Notes under the pieces: model-generated
Seen by the model: only the letters and a program-made list of their open reading frames with translations
Told to the model about the DNA's origin: nothing
Databases searched by the model: none
Made by a program: the position numbers and the translations under genes
Assembly: GCA_018806985.1 (NCBI GenBank)
Contig: JADANN010000345.1
Location: 496,001 to 560,000 of the forward strand
Length of the DNA: 64,000 nucleotides
From: Angiostrongylus vasorum
Lineage: Eukaryota > Nematoda > Chromadorea > Rhabditida > Metastrongylidae
Reading direction: 5' to 3'
Part shown: positions 13,601-25,254 of the stretch, piece by piece
Position numbering within the stretch: the stretch's first letter is position 1
Layout: each line of letters opens with the position of its first letter

Positions 13601-14326
13601 CTGTAGATATTCCGAATATGATTAAGCCTACGCAAAGTATTCATTCTCTAATTTTATTCGTTATCGTTGAGGCTCACATTTTGAAAGTCGGAGCGATTGA
13701 ATAGTCGCGATCTTTTAGAACTGATTGCAATAATATCCCCTAACGTATCGCTGATGTTTTCCGCTGCTGGGCTTAGGTTCGAGGTTTTAAACTCCTTAAC
13801 CACTCCAGCTAACAAAAATGGGTAGTCATCAAAAAAATCAGCATGGCCCATTGAGTTGTAATTTCTACCGACCGTGCTAAATATTTAGGGAATACGCCAT
13901 TTTATTGAACTTCTTGTGCATGTTTTCTAAAATCAACCCTTAGTGCATTCATCAAAGAGATCGTTCGTTCCCCTAATACGACGTCGAAACAGTATGATTC
14001 CGATTCCTGGGGTTCTTCAATGCATTTCCTAACTATTCGACGCAGAGTTACATATTTCGCGGAGCATGCTTAATCTGCATTTCCTAGGTGAACTATATTT
14101 AATCTGCTTCTCAATACTAAAACAGAGTAAAATTTCCTTCCCATTATGTCAGACTCACCGATCCTCTGTTGATGAAACCATGTCTCTTGGCAATTTTGTG
14201 GGCGTTCTCTAATCCCGATCCTTTGGTGTGGACATGAAAGTGGTTGGTATACACCTCGACTGCTTCACAAAACGAAGCGACGAATATGATACTCAGCCAG
14301 GTCACATCCCAACTGAGTATTGTCAT
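1633..14326 (-). CDS. egl-3: Neuroendocrine proprotein convertase 2 (PC2, kexin-type serine protease)
   Basis: Calcium-dependent subtilisin-like protease that cuts neuropeptide and hormone precursors after dibasic sites in dense-core vesicles. Coding exons, 5' to 3': 14159-14326, 12390-12494, 12195-12247, 12040-12127, 11011-11064, 10743-10836, 9466-9554, 9155-9276, 8756-8887, 7695-7843, 6465-6551, 5299-5391, 4989-5199, 4730-4803, 4387-4551, 2070-2199, 1633-1785. All phases agree except after exons 6 and 8, each with one surplus base at the donor. Predicted about 654 aa. Signal peptide about 1-22; prodomain ending KRMKR (102-106); catalytic D173 (MDDG), H214 (SHGTRCAG), S389 (SGTSAAAP); P domain with MGTR (558-561) and LMLHGT. 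The oxyanion residue is D316 (WASGDGG), the PC2 hallmark where other convertases carry Asn. Start chosen because an acceptor lies two bases upstream and a signal peptide follows. Intron 15 uses a GC donor. Introns hold LINE, SINE and D repeats. Identity is very secure; the two junctions are not. Confidence 0.95.
2695..4125 (+). mobile_element. RTE-type LINE remnant, reverse-transcriptase core deleted
   Basis: Broken reading frames give the linker after the endonuclease ([20 protein letters not shown] near 2715), then, after a jump near 3330-3385, the C-terminal part ([39 protein letters not shown]) and the tail with [14 protein letters not shown]. The polymerase palm is missing and stops are frequent, so it is dead. 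The 3' end is duplicated in tandem (two units of about 37 bases, 4046-4125). It lies inside PC2 intron 15, antisense to the gene. Confidence 0.8.
4046..4125 (+). repeat. Tandem duplication of the LINE 3' end
   Basis: The unit beginning CCCACTCCAGTCACTCGACG occurs twice in a row, differing mainly by GATCAACG versus GATGAACG. The same segment occurs once at the 3' ends of the other LINE copies near 36,600 and 16,050. Confidence 0.75.
5455..5710 (-). repeat. SINE-B in PC2 intron 11
   Basis: 3' and middle parts of the SINE-B consensus on the minus strand, ending about 65 bases upstream of PC2 exon 12. Head absent. Confidence 0.7.
8475..8592 (+). repeat. SINE-C, diverged fragment
   Basis: B-box-like GTAGGTTTGAAACCCACC and the following segment; in PC2 intron 9. 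Confidence 0.45.
9818..10216 (+). repeat. Repeat D (unclassified, about 400 bp)
   Basis: Shares long blocks with 11,298-11,690, such as TAGTCGCATGGTGGCAAATC and ATGGCTAAACCAGCAAAACT. Orientation is arbitrary. No coding potential and no terminal structure seen. In PC2 intron 6. Confidence 0.8.
11298..11690 (+). repeat. Repeat D, second copy
   Basis: Same order of blocks as the first copy; in PC2 intron 4. Confidence 0.8.
12505..12797 (-). repeat. SINE-A in PC2 intron 1
   Basis: Full-length antisense-read copy with a tRNA-like head at 12,730-12,795 and the shared core around 12,665-12,700. Same orientation as PC2. Confidence 0.85.
13270..13565 (-). repeat. SINE-B in PC2 intron 1
   Basis: Middle, tail (GGGTCGTTTAAAA on the minus strand) and a B-box-like GGTTCGACTCC at 13,503-13,513; part of the core is deleted. 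Confidence 0.75.
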
Positions 14327-14328
14327 AA

Positions 14329-14331
14329 CTG
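14329..14331 (-). other. Probable spliced-leader (or 5'UTR) acceptor of the PC2 gene
   Basis: On the minus strand a pyrimidine-rich TTTATTGCAG ends two bases before the start ATG at 14326. No upstream coding exon is needed, so this is best read as a trans-splice or 5'UTR intron acceptor. No leader gene was seen in the window. Confidence 0.5.
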
Positions 14332-14416
14332 CAATAAAGTTAAATAGGTTAATAAAATACTAGTGAAAACCATGAATAACGATATGGAACAAAATCAAAC
14401 CATAAAAAACAAAAGT

Positions 14417-14645
14417 GAGAAGGATAAAGCATTCGGCGTTAATCTCTACCCTGAGGGTTGCGCCATGCTCTTGACTGCATTTAGCATAGTTAGAGGTAAT
14501 TTGATGCAAATCTATCTAATACAATGACTCGCGGTGGCATACCGATGTTTCCCGTTAGTGCTGGTATCCTTCCAGACGGGATCTGGTACTAATTTGCTGA
14601 TCCCGGAGAGATGGAAAGCACTGCGTTACATGCGCCTCCGATGAA
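14417..14645 (-). repeat. SINE-A, truncated head
   Basis: Tail, middle and core present; the tRNA-like head is mostly missing. It lies just upstream of the PC2 start. Confidence 0.75.
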
Positions 14646-15539
14646 GAAATAGTGATCGAAATATCAACTAGATTTTGATGAATCAAAGGACAAATTCCTG
14701 CCAAGGTTTTCGATTCTTTTGTGTAATTTCGAAGTCAAGACATTTAGTGGGTGAGTTTAGAGGGTGGCACACAAAGCGACCGCCCCTCACCAGCTAACTG
14801 CCACCAACTAATGACAAAGCCTGATACTTAACATTGGGGCAGATTCATTTATTAAAGCAAAAATCCGTTGTAGATCAACTTCACGGAATCCGTAAATCTA
14901 GGAGTATGACATGGTGTATGATTGTAGTACATCACCGAGAAAAGCCGCTTTAACAGTGGTAGCGTAGTCCAGAAAACCCGTAACAGGTAGGAATTTGTGC
15001 TATAGAAAAGAAGATGTAAATATACATAACGGCAATACCTCTATCAACAACTGAACACTTCATTGCTGCCAGTTCTTCCTCTTTGAGGTTTGGTATCCTC
15101 AGAACTGAAGTATTTCATACACGGTGCTAGTGCTAATACTCAGTTTTTCCTTCAATTTAAAAACCTCTCGTATGAGGGGACTTTGGCCCAGGGTCTTTAT
15201 TATGATGGATCAAGGGCAGTAATGTTGGTCTATGAATTAACAACGTGACGAGATTGGAATGTTCTCTTTAACATGAGTCGGTTCTAAGTAATGGCACTAA
15301 TGAAACGAAACCGAAAGAAATACAGTTCTCGTTCGTCATTTTGCTTTATCATCTAAGCTTCTGATGTCTAATTAAACGAGGCTGGATTTCTCAATATGAA
15401 TCTCTGTCACATTTGTTGCGAATTTCCCTGCGCCCATAGCCGATTTGTAATCTCTGTGACCATGCAAGCGAGCGACAGAATTCGAAGTCCAAAATTTTTT
15501 GACAATCAGACTACAGACGGCAGTGTCTCTAACGACGGT

Positions 15540-15825
15540 GGGCGCGTGTGGCATAGTGGTTGGAGGCGCCACTGCGACACACACATGGAATCAATCCACG
15601 CGCCCGTGGCCCACCAAGCCTCCATCCCTCCTGGGTCGGCAAATTGGTACCAGACTTGTCTGGGAGGATAGCAGCACTGGCTCGATGCATCGGTAGGCCA
15701 CCGCGAGTCATTGTAAAGGCCAGATATGCATTCAATCACCTCCAACGATACTTAATGAAGTCGAAGGCATGGCACATCCCTGAGGGATTGATTAACGCCG
15801 AAAGCTTTGTCCCTTTTATCCTCTA
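15540..15825 (+). repeat. SINE-A, well preserved
   Basis: Head GCGTGTGGCATAGTGGTTGG, B-box-like GGAATCAATCC, shared core at 15,613-15,664 (AATTGGTACCAGACTTGTCT) and tail ending CCTTTTATCCTC. Confidence 0.9.
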
Positions 15826-15889
15826 ACGAGGGATGCGTTTTAACGAGAGCTAGTAGATGTAGAGCCATTAGCGATCTGGGTTACACACA

Positions 15890-16065
15890 GAGAAGTAACA
15901 ATGACCGACCCAATGGTCAGAATTATTCACGAGGATCCTGGAAAGAAAACTAGCTGTTGTTCATGTCGCTTCAGGGGGCATAAACTACTGGTCAACTATT
16001 GCGCTGGACACGAAGAAAAGGAGGCTTTAATGGCGTCAGCTCCAGTCACTCAACGACTAGCAAGC
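15890..16065 (+). mobile_element. RTE LINE 3'-end fragment
   Basis: Matches the last part of the LINE at 2695-4125 (ACCGACCCAATGGTCAGA, then a LINE-like tail ending CTCCAGTCACTCAACGA). It lies directly downstream of a SINE-A copy. Only the 3' tip remains. Confidence 0.55.
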
Positions 16066-16671
16066 AATTATGCTGACATAAATGATATACATGATGCTTC
16101 TTACCCTAATTAAACCTGTTGGAAGAAGAATAGTGCCAACTCAAAAACAATTTTCCTAAGTGTATTGTTCGCTGCGAAAGACTATCTCTCAACGGGTCAC
16201 AAGAAACTCCAGCGTTTGTAGGTGGGTACCAGAAGCGGTCGCGGACCTATGTAGACCTTGGGAAATAGGTTACGTTAGCCGAAAACTGGATTTCCTCAGA
16301 ATGGCCAAAGTAGCCGGTGTAGACATACTTATAGTTGGGCTTTACTATAAAAGTATTGAGCTCTTTTTCGGCTTTTGTAAACTTGCCGAACATAAGAAGC
16401 CGATTACTAAATACTCAGATACAAGGTCGTTTTTATCATGTTGAAATAAATTGAGAGTTTGCTGGCGATCTAGTGAATTGATTTCCTATTTATTTGGTAG
16501 AAGAGTAAAACAAGGTGGATGCTCACTTTCACAGAAGTCATGAAGGTTGTCCACAACTCAACAACAACATTGGTTACAGAGAGACGGTCGGAATCTTCCT
16601 TCCATTTTTATTAAAAAGACAACAAGCAGGACGCGAGTTTTTCAGCCGGAACTAGTTAGGTTTAGATAAGG

Positions 16672-16966
16672 GGATGAAAAAAGGATTAAGCTCTCAGCGT
16701 TGATCAATCTCTGAGGAATGCACCATGCATCCGACTTCATTAAGCATCGTTGGAGGTGATTGAATGCACATCTGGCCTTAACAATGACTCGCGGTAGCCC
16801 TAGCGATGTATCGAGCCAGTGCTGCTATCCTCCCAAACATGTCTGGTACTAATTTGCCGAACTCGGGAGAGATGGAAGGCTTGGTGAGGAGCCATGGGCG
16901 CAGGGGAGATCGAATCCCAACTGCATTGCAGGCGCCCCCGACCACTGTGCCACACGTTCACTTAAC
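16672..16966 (-). repeat. SINE-A
   Basis: Complete minus-strand copy; B-box-like GGGATTCGATC near 16,907-16,917 on the minus strand. Confidence 0.85.
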
Positions 16967-17461
16967 GTTTATAATAGATTATAGAAGAATTCCCGACAAA
17001 CAAGGAAATCAAAGTTGAAGTATTAGGACGACACAACGGCAGTGAAAACCAATTGCTTATGTGGTGGTTGCTCATAAAGAAGCATAAAGATGTGACCACC
17101 GGCTTCGAAACTCTCGTTGGAAATGCGATCCCTGCGCGAAGTTCACTAGACAATTTTATTTCTGGAAAAGCAGACCTCCTGAGGACATGTAAACAAGTAG
17201 AAATGGCATTTTGATGGCAGAAAAAAGTACGAATTGAGGGAACTCATCTGATTTTATGAAGTGACTTCATACATAGGTTATACTGCGATATTCGTAAAAC
17301 CGTGCGCTAAACATGGTGGGCGGTCAATCTGCGTACAACGCGGCGCGGTATCACTACTGCCCATTTCATTAATAACAGCAAAATTCCTTCTAGTTATTTG
17401 TTACTGGTCGTTCTATTACACAAGGCTAAGAAGTAGCTTTTTTTCCAAGAAGTAGAGAAGT

Positions 17462-17580
17462 GGTTTTCCGGCTCGACACGAACAAGAAGACGCCATATCG
17501 AGAAGACGAACAACTGTAGACCATCGACTCAGATCATCGGCTCTGATGAAGGCAGAAGGCGTCAGAAACGGTCACCAGAT
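17462..17580. repeat. Foldback E, one-arm fragment
   Basis: Contains AGATCATCGGCTCTGATGAA and preceding arm sequence as in the element at 28,684. Confidence 0.6.
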
Positions 17581-17825
17581 AGATATTTGGGAACAAACCC
17601 AGTGTAGGCTTATCATAGAAAGAATACTAAGAAGTAGGCTTGCTGTAATTCACAATCATGTATTCGCAGGGTTATTCGTTTGGAGATACAAATTGGATAT
17701 TATTGTTATTGGTAATGTTGAAAAAATTATGGAACAAAGTTGTGTTCAAATCTGTGAGCACATTTCTGGAATATTGAAACTATACCTTATGATATCAATA
17801 AAATCATTGTTGCCATTATTACGGT

Positions 17826-18115
17826 CGAAAGGAGAAAGATAAGGCTGTCGGCGTACATCAACCTCTAAGGGATGCGTCATGCATTCGACTTTATCAAAAA
17901 TCGTTGGAGGATATTGAATCCACTCTAGCCTAGACACGGACTCACGGTGGCCTACGGATGTATCGAGTCAGCACTGTTATCCTCTTAGAGAAGTCTGGTA
18001 CCAATTTGCCGACACCGGCTAGAGGGAGGGTTTGGTGAGCCTGGGACGCAGGATCGAACCCATGTATATACCACTGCTTGTCTAGGCCACACCACTTCGC
18101 TACACGTGTCTCCTT
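17826..18115 (-). repeat. SINE-A
   Basis: Complete but diverged; B box GGGTTCGATCC near 18,052-18,062 on the minus strand. Confidence 0.8.
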
Positions 18116-18544
18116 TTTCTATCCTTAAATGTTATTGCTGCAAATAAAAGAGATAAAACATTCTTCTTACTTTCTTACTTAGGTACTTGAAGGAGCTAAA
18201 TCATCTGAACTGTGATCTGTCATTTACATTAACCCCTCATTATTCCTTGAACTAGTGGTTTGTCCTACTGTAAGAATATGAAATGGAGTAGATGGATGAC
18301 CAAGGTTGTTGTAATAATTTGCACTATCCATAGAAGCTCAATGAAAAACTTCCTAGAATCACTTTAAGGATGAATGTATTAAGTTTACTCTGTACGAAAG
18401 AAGAACAAACTAGTCCTCGGACGGTATTTTACAGTATTCTCATGCCACTTGTTCTTTCTAAACGTGGCACTTGATGGTGGTTACTGATTTTTGTAGGGGA
18501 CCTGGCAATTACTCATGTAGATTTATGACAGTACTACTGCTATG

Positions 18545-18778
18545 TTTTACTTTTTATTTTCTGCCTAGTACAATTTTTATGGCAGGGTATTATACGAAAT
18601 ACAACCACAACGACGCTGAGATATTTGCAAAACTCGGGACCGCAGGTGTGTCCGGTAGGGAACGAACTTGCTATAACCCTTTCTGGGGGCTAACGCGTTC
18701 ACCACCACACCATGCGGGTCCTTCGTTTCGGCGGTCTCTCAGCTAGTTCTATCGATCAGTGCTATCAGCAATCACCCG
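18545..18778 (-). repeat. SINE-C
   Basis: Complete minus-strand copy: 3' part near 18,600, head (GGTGTGGTGGTGAACGCG) at 18,695-18,712. Confidence 0.82.
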
Positions 18779-19107
18779 TCAACGGGATTGATCTGGGTGC
18801 TAGTACTACTTTTTCATTTCTTTTTTGCCAACACTATTATGATTTTTGCGTGAATGCAATGGATTACGTGTTATTTGTATCGAATAAGAACATACCTTAA
18901 CAAGGAATTTTAAAATCGAAAAAAGGCGAAGGCGCGCATGCTCCTTATCATAAGCAGAAACTGCAATTAGATCGTAATAGAAGGCTATTTAGAGCACAGA
19001 TCACTTATGACCACTAATAAGTCACCAATCACTAATGTCAGTATACGAGAACTTCTTCTTCTTTCCTGACAAGCGCATGAAATTATAACAGAGAAAAACG
19101 GGCTCAA

Positions 19108-19385
19108 ACATAAAGCATTCGGCGATGAAAAACCCGTGATAGAGACGCTACGCATTCAACTCAATTCATAGCATCGCAAACGTGGTAGTTTAATAAACAA
19201 GTGACCTAAACGATGACTTTCTTTGGCATGTCAATCTATCAAATCAGTGCTGTCATACTTCCAGACAAATCCTCTACCAATCCCTCGACTCCAGAATGAT
19301 AGAAGCTTCGTCCTGGACGCGAAATGGAACCAACGACCATTTATATATTGCAGGGCAAACCTAACAATTGTGTTAAACGCTCACA
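19108..19385 (-). repeat. SINE-A, strongly decayed
   Basis: Order of core, middle and tail preserved, with many changes. An old copy. Confidence 0.55.
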
Positions 19386-19776
19386 TCTTTCGTCTCAAAC
19401 ATAAAATGTGTTCTTCACATTGTAATTATATATGTAAGTTTAGTTTCTGCCATTAGTTGTTAATGTTAGGGCAACAAGTACGCAACAAGCCAAGCTCTAA
19501 AGCAGAATCCATTCTGATTATTAACAATGAAAGCGCTAAACTTTGCAGCAAATAAGCGAACTCCTTCGTATTTGGTTTTCAAGGCATTATTCAAAAACTC
19601 TTTGTAACAGCACAGCAGTATTGGGTTTATAATGATAACACCATAATATTGTGATAAATCTGTGACGTCGAAATGAAATTATAACCCTATAACGGTTTTT
19701 AGAACATTTTAAACGTTTTGTTCTCTTTTGTTCACAAATTCGACTAAAGGCTTAAATAGGAAGTGAGGCAAATGGT

Positions 19777-20135
19777 GAGGGCGGACAGCACAGTGGTAGT
19801 GACGTCCGTCATCACGAGCATGGTGCTAGTTCGACTCCACCCCAGGCGAACCAAGCCTCTCATACTTTAGGATCGGGAAATTGGTACCGGACTTGTCTGG
19901 GAAAAAAATCACTCTCTGCAATCCAACTGTGAACGCTCCAGCCCGGTTATCTCAGGACTCCAGGGAGAATTGCTCAACCACCATTCTACAACATTCGAGA
20001 TGAAATGGAAATCCTCAAGCAGCAACCAAGCCACACGTAATGTTGGTAGATCTTCGTGGACAATGGATGTGAGGAAACGAATCGAATGTGAGAAATGCTG
20101 GGATCCGCACAGTAGACGTGAAGGCTTAGATGAAT
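19777..20135 (+). repeat. SINE-B, complete
   Basis: A box GACAGCACAGTGGTAGTG, B box TAGTTCGACTCC near 19,829, core AATTGGTACCGGACTTGTCT near 19,880, then the B-specific part down to GGGATCCGCACAGT. Confidence 0.88.
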
Positions 20136-21589
20136 TTGAGGTATTACAAGTCAACTGACAATGAAAAAGAAGTGAGCAAACAAATAATATGATTTATAGT
20201 AAACGTTGAAAACAAAATTACAGACGACGAACGCTGTTCGATTCATGTTGCGTTGCTCATTTTTTTAAATGTCAAGCGTTTTCCTTGATTATAGAGAGAA
20301 ATAAATAGAGTTCTCCTTGATTATGGCTGTTCCTGGCCTTGCTGGAAATGCGCTTATGAGCCGTTTCTGTTCGAAACACAAGCGCTTCGAATTCCAAACA
20401 ATGCCTAATGAACAGTTAGGAAAACGTGTGAACAACACACAGTACCTTCTTCATTACAGTACACCTTCAGAAATAAGGGTCAGACCTAACTTTGTGTTGA
20501 CAACTTTAACGCCATGACTGCTAATTGCCGGCACCGAGATCTTGAATTCACAGAATACCGCTTAAACCCAATAGGGTCATTTAAAATTCCCGTCTCTCAC
20601 AATTTAAAAACGCCATGAAGGAAATTGCTATTTGCTTTAATATTAAGCCGAAACCATAGCCATTATGCTTTTTGCTGAAGCATCAGTGAACGCTTGAAGG
20701 ATTCAAAAAACTTCAAAGGCGCCAAATTCAGATAAGACCTTTATGAACGTTGTAAAAATAGTAATAAGTAAATACGAATGCAGTTTAAACTTTAGGGAGA
20801 AACTAACCCCATTAGAAAAATCTTTACTAGGAATATATTAGTAGTTTCGAACGTAACATAGTTGAAAATCTCTGAAACTGAAGAACTTCTTTGACTAGTG
20901 CAAGAGTGTTAGACTTCAGATACTTTTCAAAAGTATTAGAGCTGCGCATAAGTGGGTGAAATGTGGAAGAAAAAACCGATGTGCGGTTGCCCTATACTAC
21001 TGATGGATTCAGGTGAAGCACTTCTTATCTCCACTACCCTGAACTCCTTCCATAATCGTATTCATGACGCAGAGCTCGAATGTATGCAGATTATATCCTG
21101 TAGGGATTCGAAAGCCTATCAATCAAGTGACTCGAAAATGAGTGTGTGAGTTTAGCACCATATCTAAGAAAAAACCTACTCTGATGTGATCTGAAAGCCT
21201 CATAGGGCATCATAGGTTGTCCTTTTCGTGGCACTCAAGCAGCGGGGTCTAATTGGTGAGCTCTGAACGCGTCCCATGTTTTCTTCTGCTGTCTTATGCA
21301 TTTTGTTTTCGAAGAGCATTGAAGCTGTAGGTACACAGATGTTGTGGATAACCTAATAAAACCATCAATCTCGATTTGTTCCCTATTACAATGTCCGATT
21401 TTGATGCATTATTTCCGTGCGGAACACTACTAGGGCTAAATATTCCACTGCTTCGTCAACCTGTACGAATGTCTTCTCCGGTTCATTGCTATTTTTCGAT
21501 AAGACGACGATTTTGTCAATAGGACAAGGATTTTCTAATAAATTTCTTCTAGTACTTTCGTCGCTTTCATCCTTATCAAGATGCCTCAT

Positions 21590-21927
21590 TGTCCCACTTT
21601 TTTTATACGACCCGTTTTCACGTCTAGCGTGCGAACGGATTCCAGCACCTCTCACATTCGATTCGTTTCCTCGCATCCATTGTCCTCCAGGATCTTCAAA
21701 TATTTATGTATGGTTTTCGTTGCTGCTTGAGGATTTTCATTTCATCTTGGATGTTGTAGAATGCTGGTCGAGCAATTCGTTCTGAGTGCTGAGATAGCTG
21801 GGCTGGAGCGTTCCCAACTGGAATGCACGGAGTGGTTTTTTTTCAAACAACTCCGGTACCAATGGAACTAGCACCATGCTCGTGATGACGGACATCACTA
21901 CCACTGTGCTACCCGAACCCTCCATTA
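21590..21927 (-). repeat. SINE-B
   Basis: Complete minus-strand copy except that the 5' half of the shared core is deleted; tRNA-like head near 21,860-21,925. Confidence 0.85.
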
Positions 21928-23462
21928 TCCCACTGCACTGCCTTACTACGTCTAGCGAGATTCTGTCGCCTACTCAGTCTCATCTTTGTATGAAAAGATT
22001 ACAGGCATTAGTAAAGAGTTTTGTTCTTATGGTTGATTTCGACAAACGACAAATCTAGTTTCTATTTGCAGGCAATATGTAGTCAAACGTATTTCTGGAG
22101 AGGACGAAGGTTAAAGGTAAAAACTATTTTCGACATGCTCCTGGCTTCGATACGGTCCGTCCCGACAACTGCATCCCTGTCGAAACCGCGCTTAATGCTC
22201 GGCTGGCAAGGTTTCCCTCCGAAGTCCAACATATGCGTAATGAATTATGTCCGTGAAAAGTACATAGAGCACACTGAACAAACAAGTCGGGTAATAATTA
22301 CCGATATCTCTCCATCCTATTTCAAGAATTCGACTTAAAAAAAGAACCCGCTCAGCAAAAAAAACATCTGCAAAAATAAAAACCGAATTGATCAGTTCTT
22401 TCTTTTCCCGGGCTTCACATCGAACTAATTGTTAACTTTCGTAAATTTTTCCTACTGTAGCTCCTTTCAAAGTCTACTGCGACAAAGTGATGGAAAGAAT
22501 TCCCCTAGCGAAGCAACTAGGAGCTGCCAAAAAAAATTCCCATCAAATATGCTTTAGTGTCAAAAACATTCTCATTTAATAAACTTTTCCGTAAAACAGA
22601 AAGTTAACTGGGATCGTTCATGAGAACTGTGAATGTAGTGAAAATATTAAGCAATGGAACGATTGTATGAGTAAAGAATGGTACTACTTAGGTTCACTGG
22701 CAAAGGTTGTCGGGAAATCGTCTTTCGAGTTCCAAGAAAACCTCACCTCGCCGTTCTTAACTCGTCACTGAAGGTCTACCAGCAGGGATCCAAAACATTT
22801 TCCACTTAACTGCAATGTTTCTCGTCTGCTAAGAATTTTTTCCTTGAAATTCCGAGAAAACCATGTCCATTTGCTGTCAAATGACTACTCCAGGTAGTCG
22901 CAGAGTGTCTTTCAATCGGAGAGAGGTTCTCCGTCTTGGGATCGGGTTTCATGCAAAGTAGCAACGATTCCTTTCAAAGGATGAAGCCGTACTATGAGCC
23001 GCATTCCTACACCTAGGAAAATCGCCTAATTCATGCAAAGCTACTAATAACTGAAGAGGAATATGGCTATTATGCTTTGAGAGGTCTACCAACTAATATC
23101 ATGCATAATAGATTAACAATTCGAGTACAGAAGTGAGAAATTAGTAGCGCAACATGAACTCGTGCCTGGTTCGAATTTGCACCATAAGAATCTCCTACTC
23201 ATGGCAGAACAATCTGCAGAACAAAACTACTTTTTTCGAAACCATGCTTGGTTTTCAGAGAAAGGATCAACTCATCATCATCACGAGCGAATTCGCTGTG
23301 AAATTATTAACAACTCCATGGAATTCTCCTTCACGAAGATGAAGCCCTAGTCCATTTACATTGACAGTGAGCTATGTGATACTACGCCTCACTACTCTGC
23401 TTTGCTAAAAAAGACTAAATGAGTTTATTTCATAAGCTTGCGTTGCAAAATTACACAGTTAT

Positions 23463-23752
23463 CCTAAAGGATAAAGCTCTCCGCCTTGATCAATCCCAGA
23501 GGGATGCGTCATGAATTCGACTGCACTAAGCATCGTTTGGAGGTGATTGAACGCATATCTGGCCTTTTTCAATGACTCGCAGTGGTCTACCGATGTATTG
23601 AGCCAGTGCTGCTATTCTCGCAAACAAGTTTGGTGCCAATTCGAGGGCTCCGGAGGGATGGAAGGCTTGGTGGGCCATGGGCGCTACAATCGATTCCATG
23701 TGTGTGTTGCAGGGCGCCTCCGACCACTGCGCCACACGCTCCCTTATCCTAG
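23463..23752 (-). repeat. SINE-A
   Basis: Complete copy, tail GGATAAAGCTCTC at the low end and tRNA-like head at the high end. Confidence 0.85.
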
Positions 23753-23994
23753 TAAAAAGAGTTACAGTAGTTGCAAACCTACATAATCAGATATGAGACG
23801 AGATGTACTTTTTCATTTCATCTCTTCGAGCTATTCTTTCTTAAATCAAATTTGAATCAGCTGTTATGATGTGCGTTTCTAATGAGCACGATCCTTAGGC
23901 GTCTGCAGCTTTCTAATTTACACAGGTTAATTATGACAGGAAAGGGAGTGCGTGGTGATAACCAAATACGTACGATTTCTACTTAAACCCTGGT

Positions 23995-24312
23995 CCGAAC
24001 CAACCAAGCCTCCCAACGATTCAGGATCGGCAAATTGGTACTAAATTGTTCTGGAAAAAAATTTCCCTCTGATCACCAGAGATCGGAAACTGCCTGTAAT
24101 GAAAACACGGGAACGCTCAGTAGAACTATACTAGGATTCCAAGAAGAATCATTTCTGACCAACAGTCAACGACATCCACGGGAAGACAACGCCTCAAATG
24201 GCAGCCAGACCCATACGCAAATCTGAAGACCTTCGTGAACGACAGATGCCAGAAAACGAGTCAAATGAAAGAATTTATGGGATCCGCACAACATGTGATG
24301 CTGACTTCTTAA
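23995..24312 (+). repeat. SINE-B, diverged, head missing
   Basis: Core near 24,027 then the B-specific segment with extra short insertions. Confidence 0.65.
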
Positions 24313-24864
24313 GCTGGCTGCATCCGCTACTCGACTACAGTTGCTTCTGGTGAAGGGTGTTTAGTGGCCATCTCAGCCAATGACACATTGGTGAACTGTT
24401 GACGTATGACGTTATTAAGAGCTATGTTTTTTATATTACATGACTAGTACTATAGTTACAACTACTTTTATTGTTGTCAATAATATTATTACTACTATTA
24501 AACATTGTCAATGTCCACTGGAGTTGTTTCACTGCATTATCGTGGTAAAGAAATATGTATTCTAAAGTGCCAACGGTTATGCAAACCACAGAAGCCGATA
24601 AAGAGCTCAGCACTTTTTGTCCGAAGCTCCACCTAAGAGCAAGCCTATGATGGAGAACCGTAGGCCCACAAAAATTGTCCCACTGTACGATTAATACTAG
24701 TCTGTCACTACGTTTGATGACGACTTGAGAACGTTTTTGGCATGATTCCTCGGCATTACAGTGATAAACAACTACACATTTAAAAAAAAGATCTCAATAA
24801 AATGGAAATCAGGATGGAATTTGCACTAGGTGTGAACAGCAGTAACCTAAATGCCCAATACGTA

Positions 24865-25138
24865 ACAGACTGTATGTAGCGCAGTAGTTACAGTTGCCTG
24901 CAGTGTACTGTAGCTACAGTTGTCTGCAATGTACAAACGTGGTCGTTGGTTGGATCCAACGCTCCGAGCTTTCCGTCGTTCTGGCGTCGGCAAATTAGCA
25001 GCAAACTTGTCTGCGAGCACAGCAGCAGTGATTTGATACATCGGTGGGCCACTTTGAGCCATTATGCAGCCCAAATATGCATTCAATCACCACTACGATG
25101 CTTGATAAAGTCGAATGCACGGCGCATTCTTCGACTAT
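24865..25138 (+). repeat. SINE-A, diverged head
   Basis: Head TGTAGCGCAGTAGTTACAG, with a local duplication of GTTGCCTGCAGTGTAC-type sequence inside it, then core and tail. It lies just upstream of foldback repeat F. Confidence 0.7.
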
Positions 25139-25254
25139 TTTGGAAAGATAAGAACATTGCCTTGATACATCGGTAGACTCCAACAAGACACTACATAGGT
25201 CAGATATACAGTAATTTTTCTCAAATATTTTAACTGGCTACTTTCTTGAAAAGT

